DNA from: an uncultured Bacteroidales bacterium
GTDB taxonomy: Bacteria > Bacteroidota > Bacteroidia > Bacteroidales > P3
Assembly (NCBI GenBank): GCA_947174375.1
Contig: CAMWIS010000008.1
Location: forward strand, 1-22,916
Direction of reading: 5' to 3'
DNA: 22,916 nt
Shown here: piece after piece, positions 7,322-16,017 of the stretch
How the letters are laid out: the number at the start of each line of letters is the position of its first letter
How positions within the stretch are numbered: the stretch's first letter is position 1
Made by a program: the position numbers and the translations under genes
The notes under the pieces: generated by a model
Told to the model about the DNA's origin: nothing
Databases searched by the model: none
Seen by the model: the letters and a program-made list of their open reading frames with translations, nothing else

Positions 7322-9550
7322 ATGCAAAAGCCATATCGCACGATAAGTTATAAGAAAGCAGGCGTCCTGATGTGGGCGGTCGGCTTGTCGCTGACCGTCC
7401 TGTCGGGTGCCGCCCGCGCGCAGATGGCTTTCGCGCCCGTGGCCGACCCGGTGGTGAAAACGCCGGTCAAGACGGCGGGCTATACGATATCGGGCAGCGT
7501 GACGGACGCCGTCGATGGCAGCCCGATTCCCGGCGTATATGTAACGGCGGGCAAATACGGCGCACAGACCGACGCGCAGGGCCGCTTCCTTATCAAAGAC
7601 GTGCCGGCGGGCCGTTATACCGTGCGCACGATGTATTACAGCGCTTATACGAGCGACCAGGCTGAAATAGACCTGAAGGCGGATGCCGCGGGCCTGTCGC
7701 TTAAGATAAAGGAACAGGCGTTGGCCCTGGGCGAAGTCGTCGTGACGGGCACGCGGACCGAGCGGCATTTGGCCGACGTGCCGGTGCTGACGACCGTGAT
7801 TCCGAGCCGCGAAATCGAGAAGTCGGCCGCGACCTCGGTGCTGTCGGCCCTGGAAGACGTGGTGCCGGGCATCGTGAGCTCGGATAACGCCATGGGCAAC
7901 AACCTGCGCATCAAGGGGCTCAACAGCCGCTACATCTTGTTTCTCGTGGACGGCGAACGCTTAGTGTCCGAGGGCGCGGGCGGCAATGTCAATTTGGATC
8001 AGATCGACGTCAACCAAATCGAACGCATAGAGGTGGTGCAGGGCGCGGCTTCGGCGCTCTATGGCTCCAACGCGGTGGGCGCCATCATCAACATCATTAC
8101 GAAAGCCCCCGTCCATAAGGTGGAGGCGGGCGCGAAAGCCTCCTGGGAGACGCCCAACGAACTGCGCGTGCAGGCCGATGTGGGCAGCCGCTTCAAGGAC
8201 GTGACGCTGCGGGCCAACGCGTTCCGCAACGCTTCGGCGGGCTTCGACGTGGACGGCGGCACCTACGCCGCGCCCTATACCGACTACGGCGCCCAGCTTA
8301 AGACGGAATACAAACCGACCGAACAATGGCGCTTGAATTTGGATGGCCGCTATTACCGGCACGAGGTGTTCAATCCGGAAAACAGCCTGAACACGACGCA
8401 CGGTCTGGATCAGAAGATGTCGCTGGGGGCGGGTGCCGAATGGCGGCCGCTTGGCGGCAAGCATATCCTGCGGCTGAGCGCGAACTGGGACAAGTATTTC
8501 GACGACGACGTGCTGGAACGCAAGCAGAACGAAAAGAGCCGCCAGAACGTCAACGACTACCTGTCGGCGCGGCTGTTGCACACGTTCCATATCAATACGA
8601 AATGGGAACTCGTGAGCGGGCTCGAATACAACCATGAGTCCAACTACGCGATCAAGACGCTGGGCACGACGCCCACGCGCAAGTCGGTGGACGATTTCAA
8701 CGCCTTTACGCAGGCCACCTACAAGGTCATCAAGGATTTGGAATTGGAAGCCGGCGCGCGCTACACGTACAACACGCAGTTCGGTTCGGCCTTCACGCCC
8801 AAGTTCTCGTTGATGTACGAGGTGGTCGGGCTCAAGTTCCGGGCGGGCGTCGGCACCTCGTTCCGCGCGCCGAGCATCAAGGAACTCTATTACGATTTCG
8901 ACCACCAGGGGATGTTTTGGGTTTACGGCAATCCCGACCTGAAAGCCGAACACGGGCTTTACGCCTCGTTCTCGGTCGAATACACCTACGGCCCGTTCAA
9001 TGTGTCGGCCTCCACGTATTACAACCGCATCAATCAGAAAATCACGCAATACGAAGTGTTTGAAAACGGCCGCAACGACCGCTACTACCGCAATGTGAGC
9101 AGCGCGTCGCTGGAGGGCTTCGATTTCCAATTCACCTACGTGCTGTTGCGGCAGTTGGTGTTCAAGGGCAGTTACAGTTTCTGCGACGCCGTGGATAATT
9201 CGACGGGCTTGCAGTTGGAAGACAACGTGCGTCATAGCGGTACGGCCTCCATCACGTGGAACGGCAAAATCCTCAAAAGCCCGTTCTCGTTGCAGATGGC
9301 GGGACGCTTCCATTCGCCCAAGTTGTATCAGGAAATGATTACCGACGCCGAAACGGGCGAACAGACCGTGACCTACGACCAGTCCAAGCCTTACGCCATC
9401 TTCAAGGTCGTGCTCGTCAAGCCGTTCCGCATCAAGACCCATACCATCGAGGTCACGTTCAAATGCGACAACCTGTTCAATTTCAAGGACGCTTCGTTCG
9501 TGAACCCGGGCCGCACCTATTTGGTGGGCTTGCGCTACGCATTTAAATAA
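7322..9550 (+). CDS. hmuR: TonB-dependent haem/haemoglobin receptor (HmuR-like)
   Basis: Outer-membrane TonB-dependent receptor for haem. From the ATG at 7322 it is 742 residues with a signal peptide ending near AARAQ. A carboxypeptidase-regulatory-like beta domain follows (about 50-140), then a segment with VVVTGTRT, a plug domain with IERIEVVQG, and a C-terminal 22-strand barrel ending in an aromatic-rich strand. The haem-receptor hallmarks FRAP (514-517) and NPDL (537-540) are both present, with a histidine (H528) between them where this class has its conserved His. A frame opening at TTG 7295 lies inside the promoter and cannot be the start. ATG 7313 is possible, but GGAG at 7308-7311 is spaced correctly only for 7322. 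It is the first gene of the operon. Confidence 0.93.
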   Translation: MQKPYRTISYKKAGVLMWAVGLSLTVLSGAARAQMAFAPVADPVVKTPVKTAGYTISGSVTDAVDGSPIPGVYVTAGKYGAQTDAQGRFLIKDVPAGRYTVRTMYYSAYTSDQAEIDLKADAAGLSLKIKEQALALGEVVVTGTRTERHLADVPVLTTVIPSREIEKSAATSVLSALEDVVPGIVSSDNAMGNNLRIKGLNSRYILFLVDGERLVSEGAGGNVNLDQIDVNQIERIEVVQGAASALYGSNAVGAIINIITKAPVHKVEAGAKASWETPNELRVQADVGSRFKDVTLRANAFRNASAGFDVDGGTYAAPYTDYGAQLKTEYKPTEQWRLNLDGRYYRHEVFNPENSLNTTHGLDQKMSLGAGAEWRPLGGKHILRLSANWDKYFDDDVLERKQNEKSRQNVNDYLSARLLHTFHINTKWELVSGLEYNHESNYAIKTLGTTPTRKSVDDFNAFTQATYKVIKDLELEAGARYTYNTQFGSAFTPKFSLMYEVVGLKFRAGVGTSFRAPSIKELYYDFDHQGMFWVYGNPDLKAEHGLYASFSVEYTYGPFNVSASTYYNRINQKITQYEVFENGRNDRYYRNVSSASLEGFDFQFTYVLLRQLVFKGSYSFCDAVDNSTGLQLEDNVRHSGTASITWNGKILKSPFSLQMAGRFHSPKLYQEMITDAETGEQTVTYDQSKPYAIFKVVLVKPFRIKTHTIEVTFKCDNLFNFKDASFVNPGRTYLVGLRYAFK

Positions 9551-9577
9551 TCAAGCCATATAAAAACCATAAGTGAT

Positions 9578-10189
9578 ATGAAACGACAACTGAAATTACT
9601 GGCCGCCCTGATGCTGACGGGCGTACTGAGCATGGCCACCTCTTGCGACAACAACAAAGACCCGGAGGCGGAAACGGCGGAAGTGGCCGTGGATGCGACC
9701 GAAACCGGCGTATGGCATTATTTCTCGTTCACGACGGGCGCGGAAGTGGGCACGGGCAAGGAGAGCGACGACAACGCCGCTTGGTTCGCGCGCAAGGACT
9801 GGGACATCGCGTTTAACAAATATTCGATCCGTACCAATAGCGGTGCCGCCACGACCGTGGGGGCGCAGGGTGGTGTATATACGTTTGCGGAAAGCGTGAC
9901 GTTCGCCGACGCCAATCTGCCGGGCAGCGCGGCCTTTGTAGAAGACAAGGCCATCGAAACCGAAACCATGGGCGGCACGACCGTTACGGTCAAGTCGGAG
10001 GCCACGGTCATCCTGTTTAAGAAAAACGCCGACGGCGAGACGATTATGCCGCCCGTCTATCTGAAAGCGCCGGTTTATGCGTTCCGCACGGCCGACGGCT
10101 TGGGCATCTACAAGGTAGAGTTCACGCAGTACAAGGATGCGGAGGGTGTGAGCGGCAAGATTCTGTTCAACGTTCAGAAGATGAACTAA
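9578..10189 (+). CDS. hmuY: HmuY-family haem-binding lipoprotein (haemophore)
   Basis: A 203-residue lipoprotein predicted to sit on the outer membrane and pass haem to HmuR. The N-terminus is MKRQ, a hydrophobic segment and a lipobox-like ATSC with Cys23. The HmuY family core is visible: WHYFSF at 46-51, DWDIAF at 74-79 and the following RTNSG. The only histidine is H47 in the first strand, so the two axial histidines of Porphyromonas gingivalis HmuY are absent. Met131 and Met157, 26 residues apart, fall in the corresponding loops, matching the bis-methionine type described for HmuY homologues of Tannerella and Prevotella. It follows hmuR by 27 bases; in P. gingivalis the order is hmuY then hmuR. 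The family call is strong; the ligand assignment is an inference. Confidence 0.88.
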   Translation: MKRQLKLLAALMLTGVLSMATSCDNNKDPEAETAEVAVDATETGVWHYFSFTTGAEVGTGKESDDNAAWFARKDWDIAFNKYSIRTNSGAATTVGAQGGVYTFAESVTFADANLPGSAAFVEDKAIETETMGGTTVTVKSEATVILFKKNADGETIMPPVYLKAPVYAFRTADGLGIYKVEFTQYKDAEGVSGKILFNVQKMN

Positions 10190-10205
10190 AAGCTTTCCAT
10201 CAGAG

Positions 10206-13200
10206 ATGAAGCGCAAGGCGATATACTACAGTTTGGGCGTATGCGTGATCGCGTTATTAGGGTTGTGCGGTCTGTATATGCGTTATGGGGCGAAGACGAA
10301 GGTGGCGACGCTGAATTTCCCGGATTTTACCGTGGAGAAGATGCGTCGCGCCAACGACAACGCTTTCGTGAAAATAGAGCCGGTGGATTTGGAACAGGTG
10401 GAGAAAATCCGCCGTTACGACATGGTGTTGGTACGGGTGCATGGCAACGGGCTGGGACAACGGCATTTGGACGCCATCCGCTCGGCCATCGCCAAGGGGG
10501 TGCCGGTATTTTCGACCGAAAGCACGAATGCGGAAATCAATTCGCTCGACAGTGCCCGGCTGGCGTATGTCGCCGCTTTGATGGACAACGGTTCGGTAAG
10601 GAATTACCGCAGCCTGTTCAACTATATCCGTCGCGAAATAGACGGGAAACGCTGGTTCAACGGCGCCTACGAAGACGTGGTGCCGGTGCCGGCCGACTAT
10701 TTCTTCCATTTGGGCGAGGACGAGTTCTTTGCCACCTACGCCGACTATCAGGCGTTTTACGAGAACAGGGGCCTGTATAAACCGGATGCGCCGCGCGTGG
10801 TGCTGCTTTCGGGCAACATCAATATGCAGAACTCCAACGAGGAGCATATGGCGGCCCTGGTACGTTCGTTAGAGGAAAAAGGCCTGAACGTCTATCCGAT
10901 ATTTTCGTTCGGGGAAAAGAAATTGGATATGATTTCGGCCGTCAAGCCCGATATCATCATCAACCGGCCGCACGGACGGCTGCTGATGGGCGGGGCCCAA
11001 CGCGGCACGGATTCGCTATCGGCCTGGGGCGCGCCGATGCTGGCGCCGCTGACGGTCAGCGAACTGTATGAAGACTGGATGGCCAACCGCCAGGGATTGA
11101 GCGGTGGCAGCGGCAGCGCGATGAGCGTCGTGTTGCCGGAACTGGACGGGGCGGTGGCGCCCTATGCCGTGGCGGCGGAGTTCGAACGCAACGGCATGAA
11201 GATTTTTGACGCCATCCCCGGCCATACGGAGAAATTCTGCCGTTTGGTGCGGCATTACGCCGACCTTCGGCAAAAAAGCAATGCGGAAAAGAAAATCGCC
11301 ATCTATTACTATAAGGGCGTGGGCAAAGGGGCCGTCAACGCTTCCGGACTGGAAGGCGTGCCCTCTTTGTTCAATACGTTGAAACTTTTAAAGGAAAATG
11401 GTTATGACGTCAGCGGGCTGCCGGCCGATGCCGCCGGACTGGAACGGCGTATCGCCGAGAGCGGTGTCGTGCTGGGCCCGTATGCCGAGGGTGCGTATGA
11501 CCGTTTCTTAAAGACGGGCCATCCGGCTGAGGTGAGCGAAGCGGATTTCGCGCAGTGGATGCAGGCGGAATGTCCGGCGGCTTTGGCCGATTCGTTGCGG
11601 GCGCGCTACGGCGCGTTTCCCGGCGACTATATGGGCGTGGAACGGGCGGACGGCGGCAAGGCCGTGGCCGTGGCGCGCCTGCAATTCGGCAACGTCGTGA
11701 TTCTGCCGCAGCCTATGGCGTCGGCGGGCACGGACGTGGACAAGATCGTACACGGCGGCGGTTCGGTGCCGGCCTATCCGTATGTGGCCTCCTACCTTTG
11801 GACGCGCAAGGCGTTCGGGGCCGACGCCATCCTGCATTTCGGCACGCACGGCAGCCTGGAGTTCATTCCGGGCAAGCAGCTGGCGCTGTCGGATGCCGAC
11901 TGGACGGATGCCTTGATCGGCGACGTGCCGCATTTCTATATCTATACGGTCAGCAATATCGGCGAAGGGATTATCGCCAAGCGGCGCAGCTACGCCACGT
12001 TGCTGTCGCACCTGACGGCGCCGTTCATGCCGAGCGGCCTCAATCCGGAACTGCACCGGCTGCGCGATGAGGTGCACCGGCTGGAGAACGTGCCGGAGGG
12101 CGACTTGCGCCGGCACTATATGGAAAGCATCACGGCCTTGGCCGCGCATAGCGGCGTGCTGTCGGCCCTGTCCATCGATACGGGGCGCGTGCTGACGGAC
12201 GATGAGGTGGAACGCGTGCACCATTATGTAGAGGAAATCGAGAACGCCAAGGTAGGGGACGGTTTGTATATATTAGGACGGCCCTATACGGCGGAACAAG
12301 TCGATAATACGGCGCGCCTGATGGCCATAGACGCCGTATGTTACGGGCTCGCGGCCGTGGATGCGGCGCACGGGCGCATTACGGAAGAACAGGCCGGCGA
12401 GGCCGTGTTCGTGAACCACCGTTACGGGGAGGCTGGCGCGCGGCTGCTCAAACGGCTGTTTGCGGGCGAAAGCCCCGAGGCGGTGTTGCGCGGCGTATTG
12501 CCGGAAGAAGACCGGACGCTGTTGGCGGAAGCGGAACGGCGTCAGGCGGAGATGGCCGCGCGTCGGCGCAGGATGGCCGACAGCGCCATGCCGGGCATGA
12601 TGCAGCGGATGGCGCAGGCCCAGTCGATGAACGGGGAGCCGGCCGGCAAGGACATTCAGGGGCAGCGCAAGACGGAGGCGGCCGCGGGCCTGCAGTCGGC
12701 CTTACGCATGGCCGCCCGTCTTAAGAACGACTTACAGCAGAGTACGCGTGCGGAACAGCAGGCGCTCTTGACGGCGCTATCCGGCCGCTATGTCGAGGCC
12801 GGCTCGGCCGGCGACCCCGTGCTCAACCCGGCGGCCGTGCCCACGGGCAAGAACTTCTACTCCGTCAACCCCGAGACCACGCCCACGGCGCAGGCCTGGC
12901 AGGTGGGCAAACGCCTGGCCGACGAACTGTTGGCCGCCGAAAAGGAACGGCTGGGCCGCTATCCGGAAAAGGTCAGCTTTACGCTTTGGGCCACCGACTT
13001 CGTCTCGACCGAAGGGGCGATGGTGGCGCAGATCTTCCACCTGTTGGGGGTAGAACCCTTGCGCGACGGCTTCGGCAACATCCGTTCGCTGCGCTTGGTG
13101 CCGGCCGGGGAGTTGGGCCGTCCGCGCGTGGATGTCGTTGTGCAGACGTCGGGTCAGCTCCGCGACATCGCGGCCTCCCGTCTGGCCTTGATTCATAAAG

Positions 13201-14363
13201 CCATCGCGATGGCTGCCGAGGCCGAGGACGGTGGCGACAACTTCGTCAAGAGCGGCCGTCAGCAGGCTGAACGCTACCTGTTGGAAAAGGGCTATTCGCC
13301 CGCCGAGGCGCGCCAATACGCGGGCGAGCGGATTTTCGGCGGCGTGAACGGCAACTACGGCACCTCCATCATGGGCATGGTGGAAAAGGGCGACAGCTGG
13401 GATTCGGTCAGTGAAATCGCCGAACGCTATATCGCCAACATGAGCGGCCTCTATTCGGCCGACGGCGGCGAGGGCTGGGGCGAGACGCGCGAAAACGTGT
13501 TCGAAGCCGCGCTCCTCAACACCGAGACGGTCGTACAGCCGCGTGCGAGCAATACCTGGGGGCCGTTGAGCCTCGACCACGTCTATGAATTCATGGGCGG
13601 GCTGTCGGCGGCCGTGACGCAGGTGACGGGACACGAACCCTCGGCCTATTTCAGCGACTTCCGCAACCGCGACCGCGCCAAGGTGCAGGAACTCAAAGAA
13701 GCCATCGGCGTGGAGAGCGGCTCCACGGTGCTGAATCCGAAATACATCGCGCATATGTTGCAGGGCGAGGCCAGCGCGCTTTCGACCTTTGCCGAAACGG
13801 TGCGCAACACCTACGGTTGGAACGCGATGCGGGCTTCGGCCATCGACAACCGGCTGTGGAACGAATATTACGACATCTATGTGGAAGACCGCTACGGCTT
13901 GGGCGTGGAACAGAAATTCAGCGACAAGAACCCCTATGCGTTGCAGGAGGTGACGGCCGTGATGATGGAAAGCGCGCGCAAGGGGCTTTGGCAGGCCGAC
14001 GAAAGTCAGCTGAAGCGCGTGGCGGAACTGCACGGCAAGTTGGTGACCGAACACGAGGCGGCTTGCAGCGGCTTTGTGTGCGACAACGCGGCCTTGAAGC
14101 AGTTTATCGCCTCCAAGTTGGACGCGCCCGAACGCTATCAAGCCAAGATAGACGAGGCCTTGCGGCCGTCCATCGACAACTTCGACAAGGACGGCGCCCG
14201 GGTGCTGGAAAAAGAGGAAGCCGAGACGCCGGAGCACAAGGCGGCCCATCCGGACGCGCGGCAGCGTTCGACCTGGCAAAGCCTGGCGGTGGCCGTGGCC
14301 GTCATCGTATCGGTGTTGGGCGTGTGGATTTGGCGCCGCCGTTCGGCCACGCGTAAGAAATAG
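10206..14363 (+). CDS. hmuS: HmuS: membrane-anchored CobN/ChlH-like chelatase
   Basis: A 1385-residue homologue of the large subunit of cobaltochelatase and Mg-chelatase. One transmembrane helix lies at each end: residues about 7-25 after MKRK, and about 1353-1375 before an RRR/KK tail. The positive-inside rule puts both ends in the cytoplasm and the whole catalytic region in the periplasm. The CobN core is evident at H544-F-G-T-H548-G-S-L-E552, followed by the conserved PGK, ALIGDVPH, YTVSNIGEG and AKRRSYATLLSHL segments. Further conserved parts include GRNFYS-like KNFYSVNP and NTWGPLSLDHVYEFMGG near the C-terminal half. A Met-rich linker lies near residues 790-811. No CobS/CobT or ChlI/ChlD ATPase gene is present, and hmuR/hmuY and hmuTUV flank it. 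That context argues for haem iron release, not cobalamin synthesis. Confidence 0.9.
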   Translation: MKRKAIYYSLGVCVIALLGLCGLYMRYGAKTKVATLNFPDFTVEKMRRANDNAFVKIEPVDLEQVEKIRRYDMVLVRVHGNGLGQRHLDAIRSAIAKGVPVFSTESTNAEINSLDSARLAYVAALMDNGSVRNYRSLFNYIRREIDGKRWFNGAYEDVVPVPADYFFHLGEDEFFATYADYQAFYENRGLYKPDAPRVVLLSGNINMQNSNEEHMAALVRSLEEKGLNVYPIFSFGEKKLDMISAVKPDIIINRPHGRLLMGGAQRGTDSLSAWGAPMLAPLTVSELYEDWMANRQGLSGGSGSAMSVVLPELDGAVAPYAVAAEFERNGMKIFDAIPGHTEKFCRLVRHYADLRQKSNAEKKIAIYYYKGVGKGAVNASGLEGVPSLFNTLKLLKENGYDVSGLPADAAGLERRIAESGVVLGPYAEGAYDRFLKTGHPAEVSEADFAQWMQAECPAALADSLRARYGAFPGDYMGVERADGGKAVAVARLQFGNVVILPQPMASAGTDVDKIVHGGGSVPAYPYVASYLWTRKAFGADAILHFGTHGSLEFIPGKQLALSDADWTDALIGDVPHFYIYTVSNIGEGIIAKRRSYATLLSHLTAPFMPSGLNPELHRLRDEVHRLENVPEGDLRRHYMESITALAAHSGVLSALSIDTGRVLTDDEVERVHHYVEEIENAKVGDGLYILGRPYTAEQVDNTARLMAIDAVCYGLAAVDAAHGRITEEQAGEAVFVNHRYGEAGARLLKRLFAGESPEAVLRGVLPEEDRTLLAEAERRQAEMAARRRRMADSAMPGMMQRMAQAQSMNGEPAGKDIQGQRKTEAAAGLQSALRMAARLKNDLQQSTRAEQQALLTALSGRYVEAGSAGDPVLNPAAVPTGKNFYSVNPETTPTAQAWQVGKRLADELLAAEKERLGRYPEKVSFTLWATDFVSTEGAMVAQIFHLLGVEPLRDGFGNIRSLRLVPAGELGRPRVDVVVQTSGQLRDIAASRLALIHKAIAMAAEAEDGGDNFVKSGRQQAERYLLEKGYSPAEARQYAGERIFGGVNGNYGTSIMGMVEKGDSWDSVSEIAERYIANMSGLYSADGGEGWGETRENVFEAALLNTETVVQPRASNTWGPLSLDHVYEFMGGLSAAVTQVTGHEPSAYFSDFRNRDRAKVQELKEAIGVESGSTVLNPKYIAHMLQGEASALSTFAETVRNTYGWNAMRASAIDNRLWNEYYDIYVEDRYGLGVEQKFSDKNPYALQEVTAVMMESARKGLWQADESQLKRVAELHGKLVTEHEAACSGFVCDNAALKQFIASKLDAPERYQAKIDEALRPSIDNFDKDGARVLEKEEAETPEHKAAHPDARQRSTWQSLAVAVAVIVSVLGVWIWRRRSATRKK

Positions 14364-14370
14364 GGAAGTC

Positions 14371-15066
14371 ATGGAAACGTTGACGCAAATCATCTTTGTA
14401 TTAGCCATAGTACAGTATAGTCTGCAAGCCGCCCTGTCGGGCCGGCTCCTCAAACGGTCGGTTTATGCCTTAGCGGCGGCTCTGTGGGCTATGGGGATTT
14501 ATCCGTGGGTGATCCGTATGCCGATGACGTATCTGGGCGCGCATCTCGCCCTGCCGCAGTGGGTGGGCGACGCGGTGCTGATCGTTACGGTGGAGGCCAT
14601 CGCCGCCATCCTGCTCCAGTTGGGGGCGTCGGGCGATAAGCCGACCAAGGCGCGGCGCGTTTGCCGTTTCTTCAATGCGTTGCCGGGGCCGGTGTTTTTC
14701 TGTGCCGTCGGCTATTTTGAATCGCGCTATTTCGGCTTGCGGGCCGGCGGGCACAGCTTTCTGCTGACCGCCGTCGAATTCGCACTGCTGACGGGCGTTG
14801 GCGTCTTGGGCTTGGGCAGTCTGCTGCAAGTGGCCGTGCGCGAAAACGTCTATAAGCGGGAGTTGCGCATCCTGCTCTATATGTTTATCCTCGGGGCGGG
14901 CCTCCTGGCCTATGCCGCCCTGTTCCCGATGCCGGTCTCCGCACCGCGCGCCCCCATGGCCTGGGATGCGTTGGCGGCCCTGTTGGCCGGTGCGGGGCTT
15001 CTGTTCGCGTGCGGCCGCTATGCCGCCGTGTTCGCGCCCCTGAAACGTTTATTCGTCAAACATTAG
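14371..15066 (+). CDS. hmuT: HmuT: polytopic inner-membrane protein of the haem operon
   Basis: A 231-residue, very hydrophobic protein with about seven predicted membrane segments, roughly at 5-25, 31-50, 62-84, 103-122, 128-152, 160-184 and 196-216. I recognise no catalytic or binding motif. It is named from its place between the CobN-like gene and the ExbB-like gene, as in the Porphyromonas gingivalis hmuYRSTUV operon. It is not the periplasmic haem-binding protein called HmuT in proteobacterial ABC systems. A few histidines (residue 58, 130, C-terminal H231) could face haem, but nothing shows this. It starts 7 bases after hmuS and ends 10 bases before hmuU, so cotranscription is nearly certain. 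Partner of the HmuUV channel is the likeliest role. Confidence 0.72.
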   Translation: METLTQIIFVLAIVQYSLQAALSGRLLKRSVYALAAALWAMGIYPWVIRMPMTYLGAHLALPQWVGDAVLIVTVEAIAAILLQLGASGDKPTKARRVCRFFNALPGPVFFCAVGYFESRYFGLRAGGHSFLLTAVEFALLTGVGVLGLGSLLQVAVRENVYKRELRILLYMFILGAGLLAYAALFPMPVSAPRAPMAWDALAALLAGAGLLFACGRYAAVFAPLKRLFVKH

Positions 15067-15076
15067 CCTTATCGAT

Positions 15077-15673
15077 ATGAATCAGATTACCGCCTTACTG
15101 TATTGGATTTCGACCGGCCTGTTGGTGCCGGTCATCGTGTTCCTGCTGTATTTCTTCGTGAACGCGCTGTGGATGATCGGCCGGTTTTACGGCCAATACA
15201 TCGAACACCGCCGTCTGAACCGCGCCCTGGATCAGACCTTGGATGAAATGCCGCTGCCCGACTGGTTGAACCACGTCTTGGCGCAGCCCGACGTGGCCCG
15301 CTCGACGGCGGGGCGTTACCTCGGCCTGCTGCGCGCTGCGGCCGGCGATGCCGCGCTGTTGGAGAAACGCCTGGGCGATTACGAGGTGGAGGCCGACAAA
15401 CTGTTGGGCAAATCCAAACTGTTGGTCAAAATAGGCCCGATTTTGGGACTGATGGGCACGTTGATTCCGATGGGGCCGGCCTTGCTGGGCCTGGCGACGG
15501 GCGACGTGGCTTCGATGGCCTCCAATATGCAGGTAGCCTTCGCCACCACCGTGGTCGGCCTCATTATCGGCGCCGTCGGCTTTATCACGTTGCAGGCGCG
15601 TCAACGCTGGGTGGCCGGCGAAATGAACCTGTTGACCTATGTGGCCGAAAAGCTGAAAGGAGGCCTGGCATGA
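15077..15673 (+). CDS. hmuU: HmuU: MotA/TolQ/ExbB-family proton channel
   Basis: A 198-residue inner-membrane protein of the ExbB/TolQ/MotA family, which forms proton-conducting rings that drive envelope machines. There are three membrane helices: about 5-34, 113-137 and 150-173. A cytoplasmic loop lies between the first and second. The family signature spans helices two and three: IGPILGLMGTLIPMGPAL and MQVAFATTVVGLIIGAVGF, with the conserved G-T-x-x-P and the A-x-x-T-T-V-x-G stretch. Standing next to hmuV, it would make a dedicated proton-motive unit for this operon, separate from the cell's housekeeping ExbBD-TonB. Its stop overlaps the hmuV start (ATGA, 15670-15673). Confidence 0.88.
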   Translation: MNQITALLYWISTGLLVPVIVFLLYFFVNALWMIGRFYGQYIEHRRLNRALDQTLDEMPLPDWLNHVLAQPDVARSTAGRYLGLLRAAAGDAALLEKRLGDYEVEADKLLGKSKLLVKIGPILGLMGTLIPMGPALLGLATGDVASMASNMQVAFATTVVGLIIGAVGFITLQARQRWVAGEMNLLTYVAEKLKGGLA

Positions 15674-16005
15674 GCCGTAAGAGACGCCTGTTGCAAGCCG
15701 ACGGCGCCGACGACGACCCGCTGTCGGTGCTGACCAACCTGTTCGACGTGGCCATGGTGTTCGCCGTGGCGTTGATGGTGGCCTTGGTGACGCGCTTCAA
15801 TATGACCGAAATCTTCTCGCAGGAGGACTTCACGATGGTCAAGAATCCGGGCACGGAACAGATGGAAATCATCACGAAGAAAGGCGAGAAAATAGAGAAG
15901 TACAAGGCTTCGGACGAACGCACGCAGGACAAGTCGTCGCGCGGCCGGCGCGTGGGCATCGCCTACGAGTTGGAGAGCGGCGAAATCATCTACGTGCCCG
16001 AATAG
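15670..16005 (+). CDS. hmuV: HmuV: DUF2149 protein with ExbD-like topology
   Basis: A 111-residue protein with a basic, then acidic, N-terminus (DGADDDPLS), one membrane helix at about 20-41 and a charged C-terminal domain ending in SGEIIYVPE. It matches the DUF2149 pattern DPLS-x6-FDVAMVFAVALMVAL. An aspartate (D26) enters the membrane helix, exactly where ExbD/TolR carry their proton-carrying Asp. With HmuU it therefore looks like a stripped-down ExbD. This functional reading is inferred from topology, gene order and the placement of D26, not from a recognised ExbD domain. It is the last gene of the operon. The name follows Porphyromonas and does not imply an ABC ATPase, as HmuV does in proteobacteria. 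Confidence 0.8.
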   Translation: MSRKRRLLQADGADDDPLSVLTNLFDVAMVFAVALMVALVTRFNMTEIFSQEDFTMVKNPGTEQMEIITKKGEKIEKYKASDERTQDKSSRGRRVGIAYELESGEIIYVPE

Positions 16006-16017
16006 GGTCGGGTCGAG

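Noticed and set aside
7961..9442. A long minus-strand frame (493 codons) opposite hmuR
   Set aside because: It is antisense to a gene with plug, FRAP and NPDL motifs. Its product is compositionally odd with no recognisable motif.
10206..14363. Cobalamin biosynthesis cobaltochelatase CobN
   Set aside because: The fold is the same, but terminal membrane anchors, haem-uptake neighbours and the lack of CobS, CobT or other cob genes point to HmuS.
12777..14453. A long minus-strand frame (558 codons) opposite hmuS and hmuT
   Set aside because: It covers the conserved CobN C-terminal region on the other strand and has no family signature.
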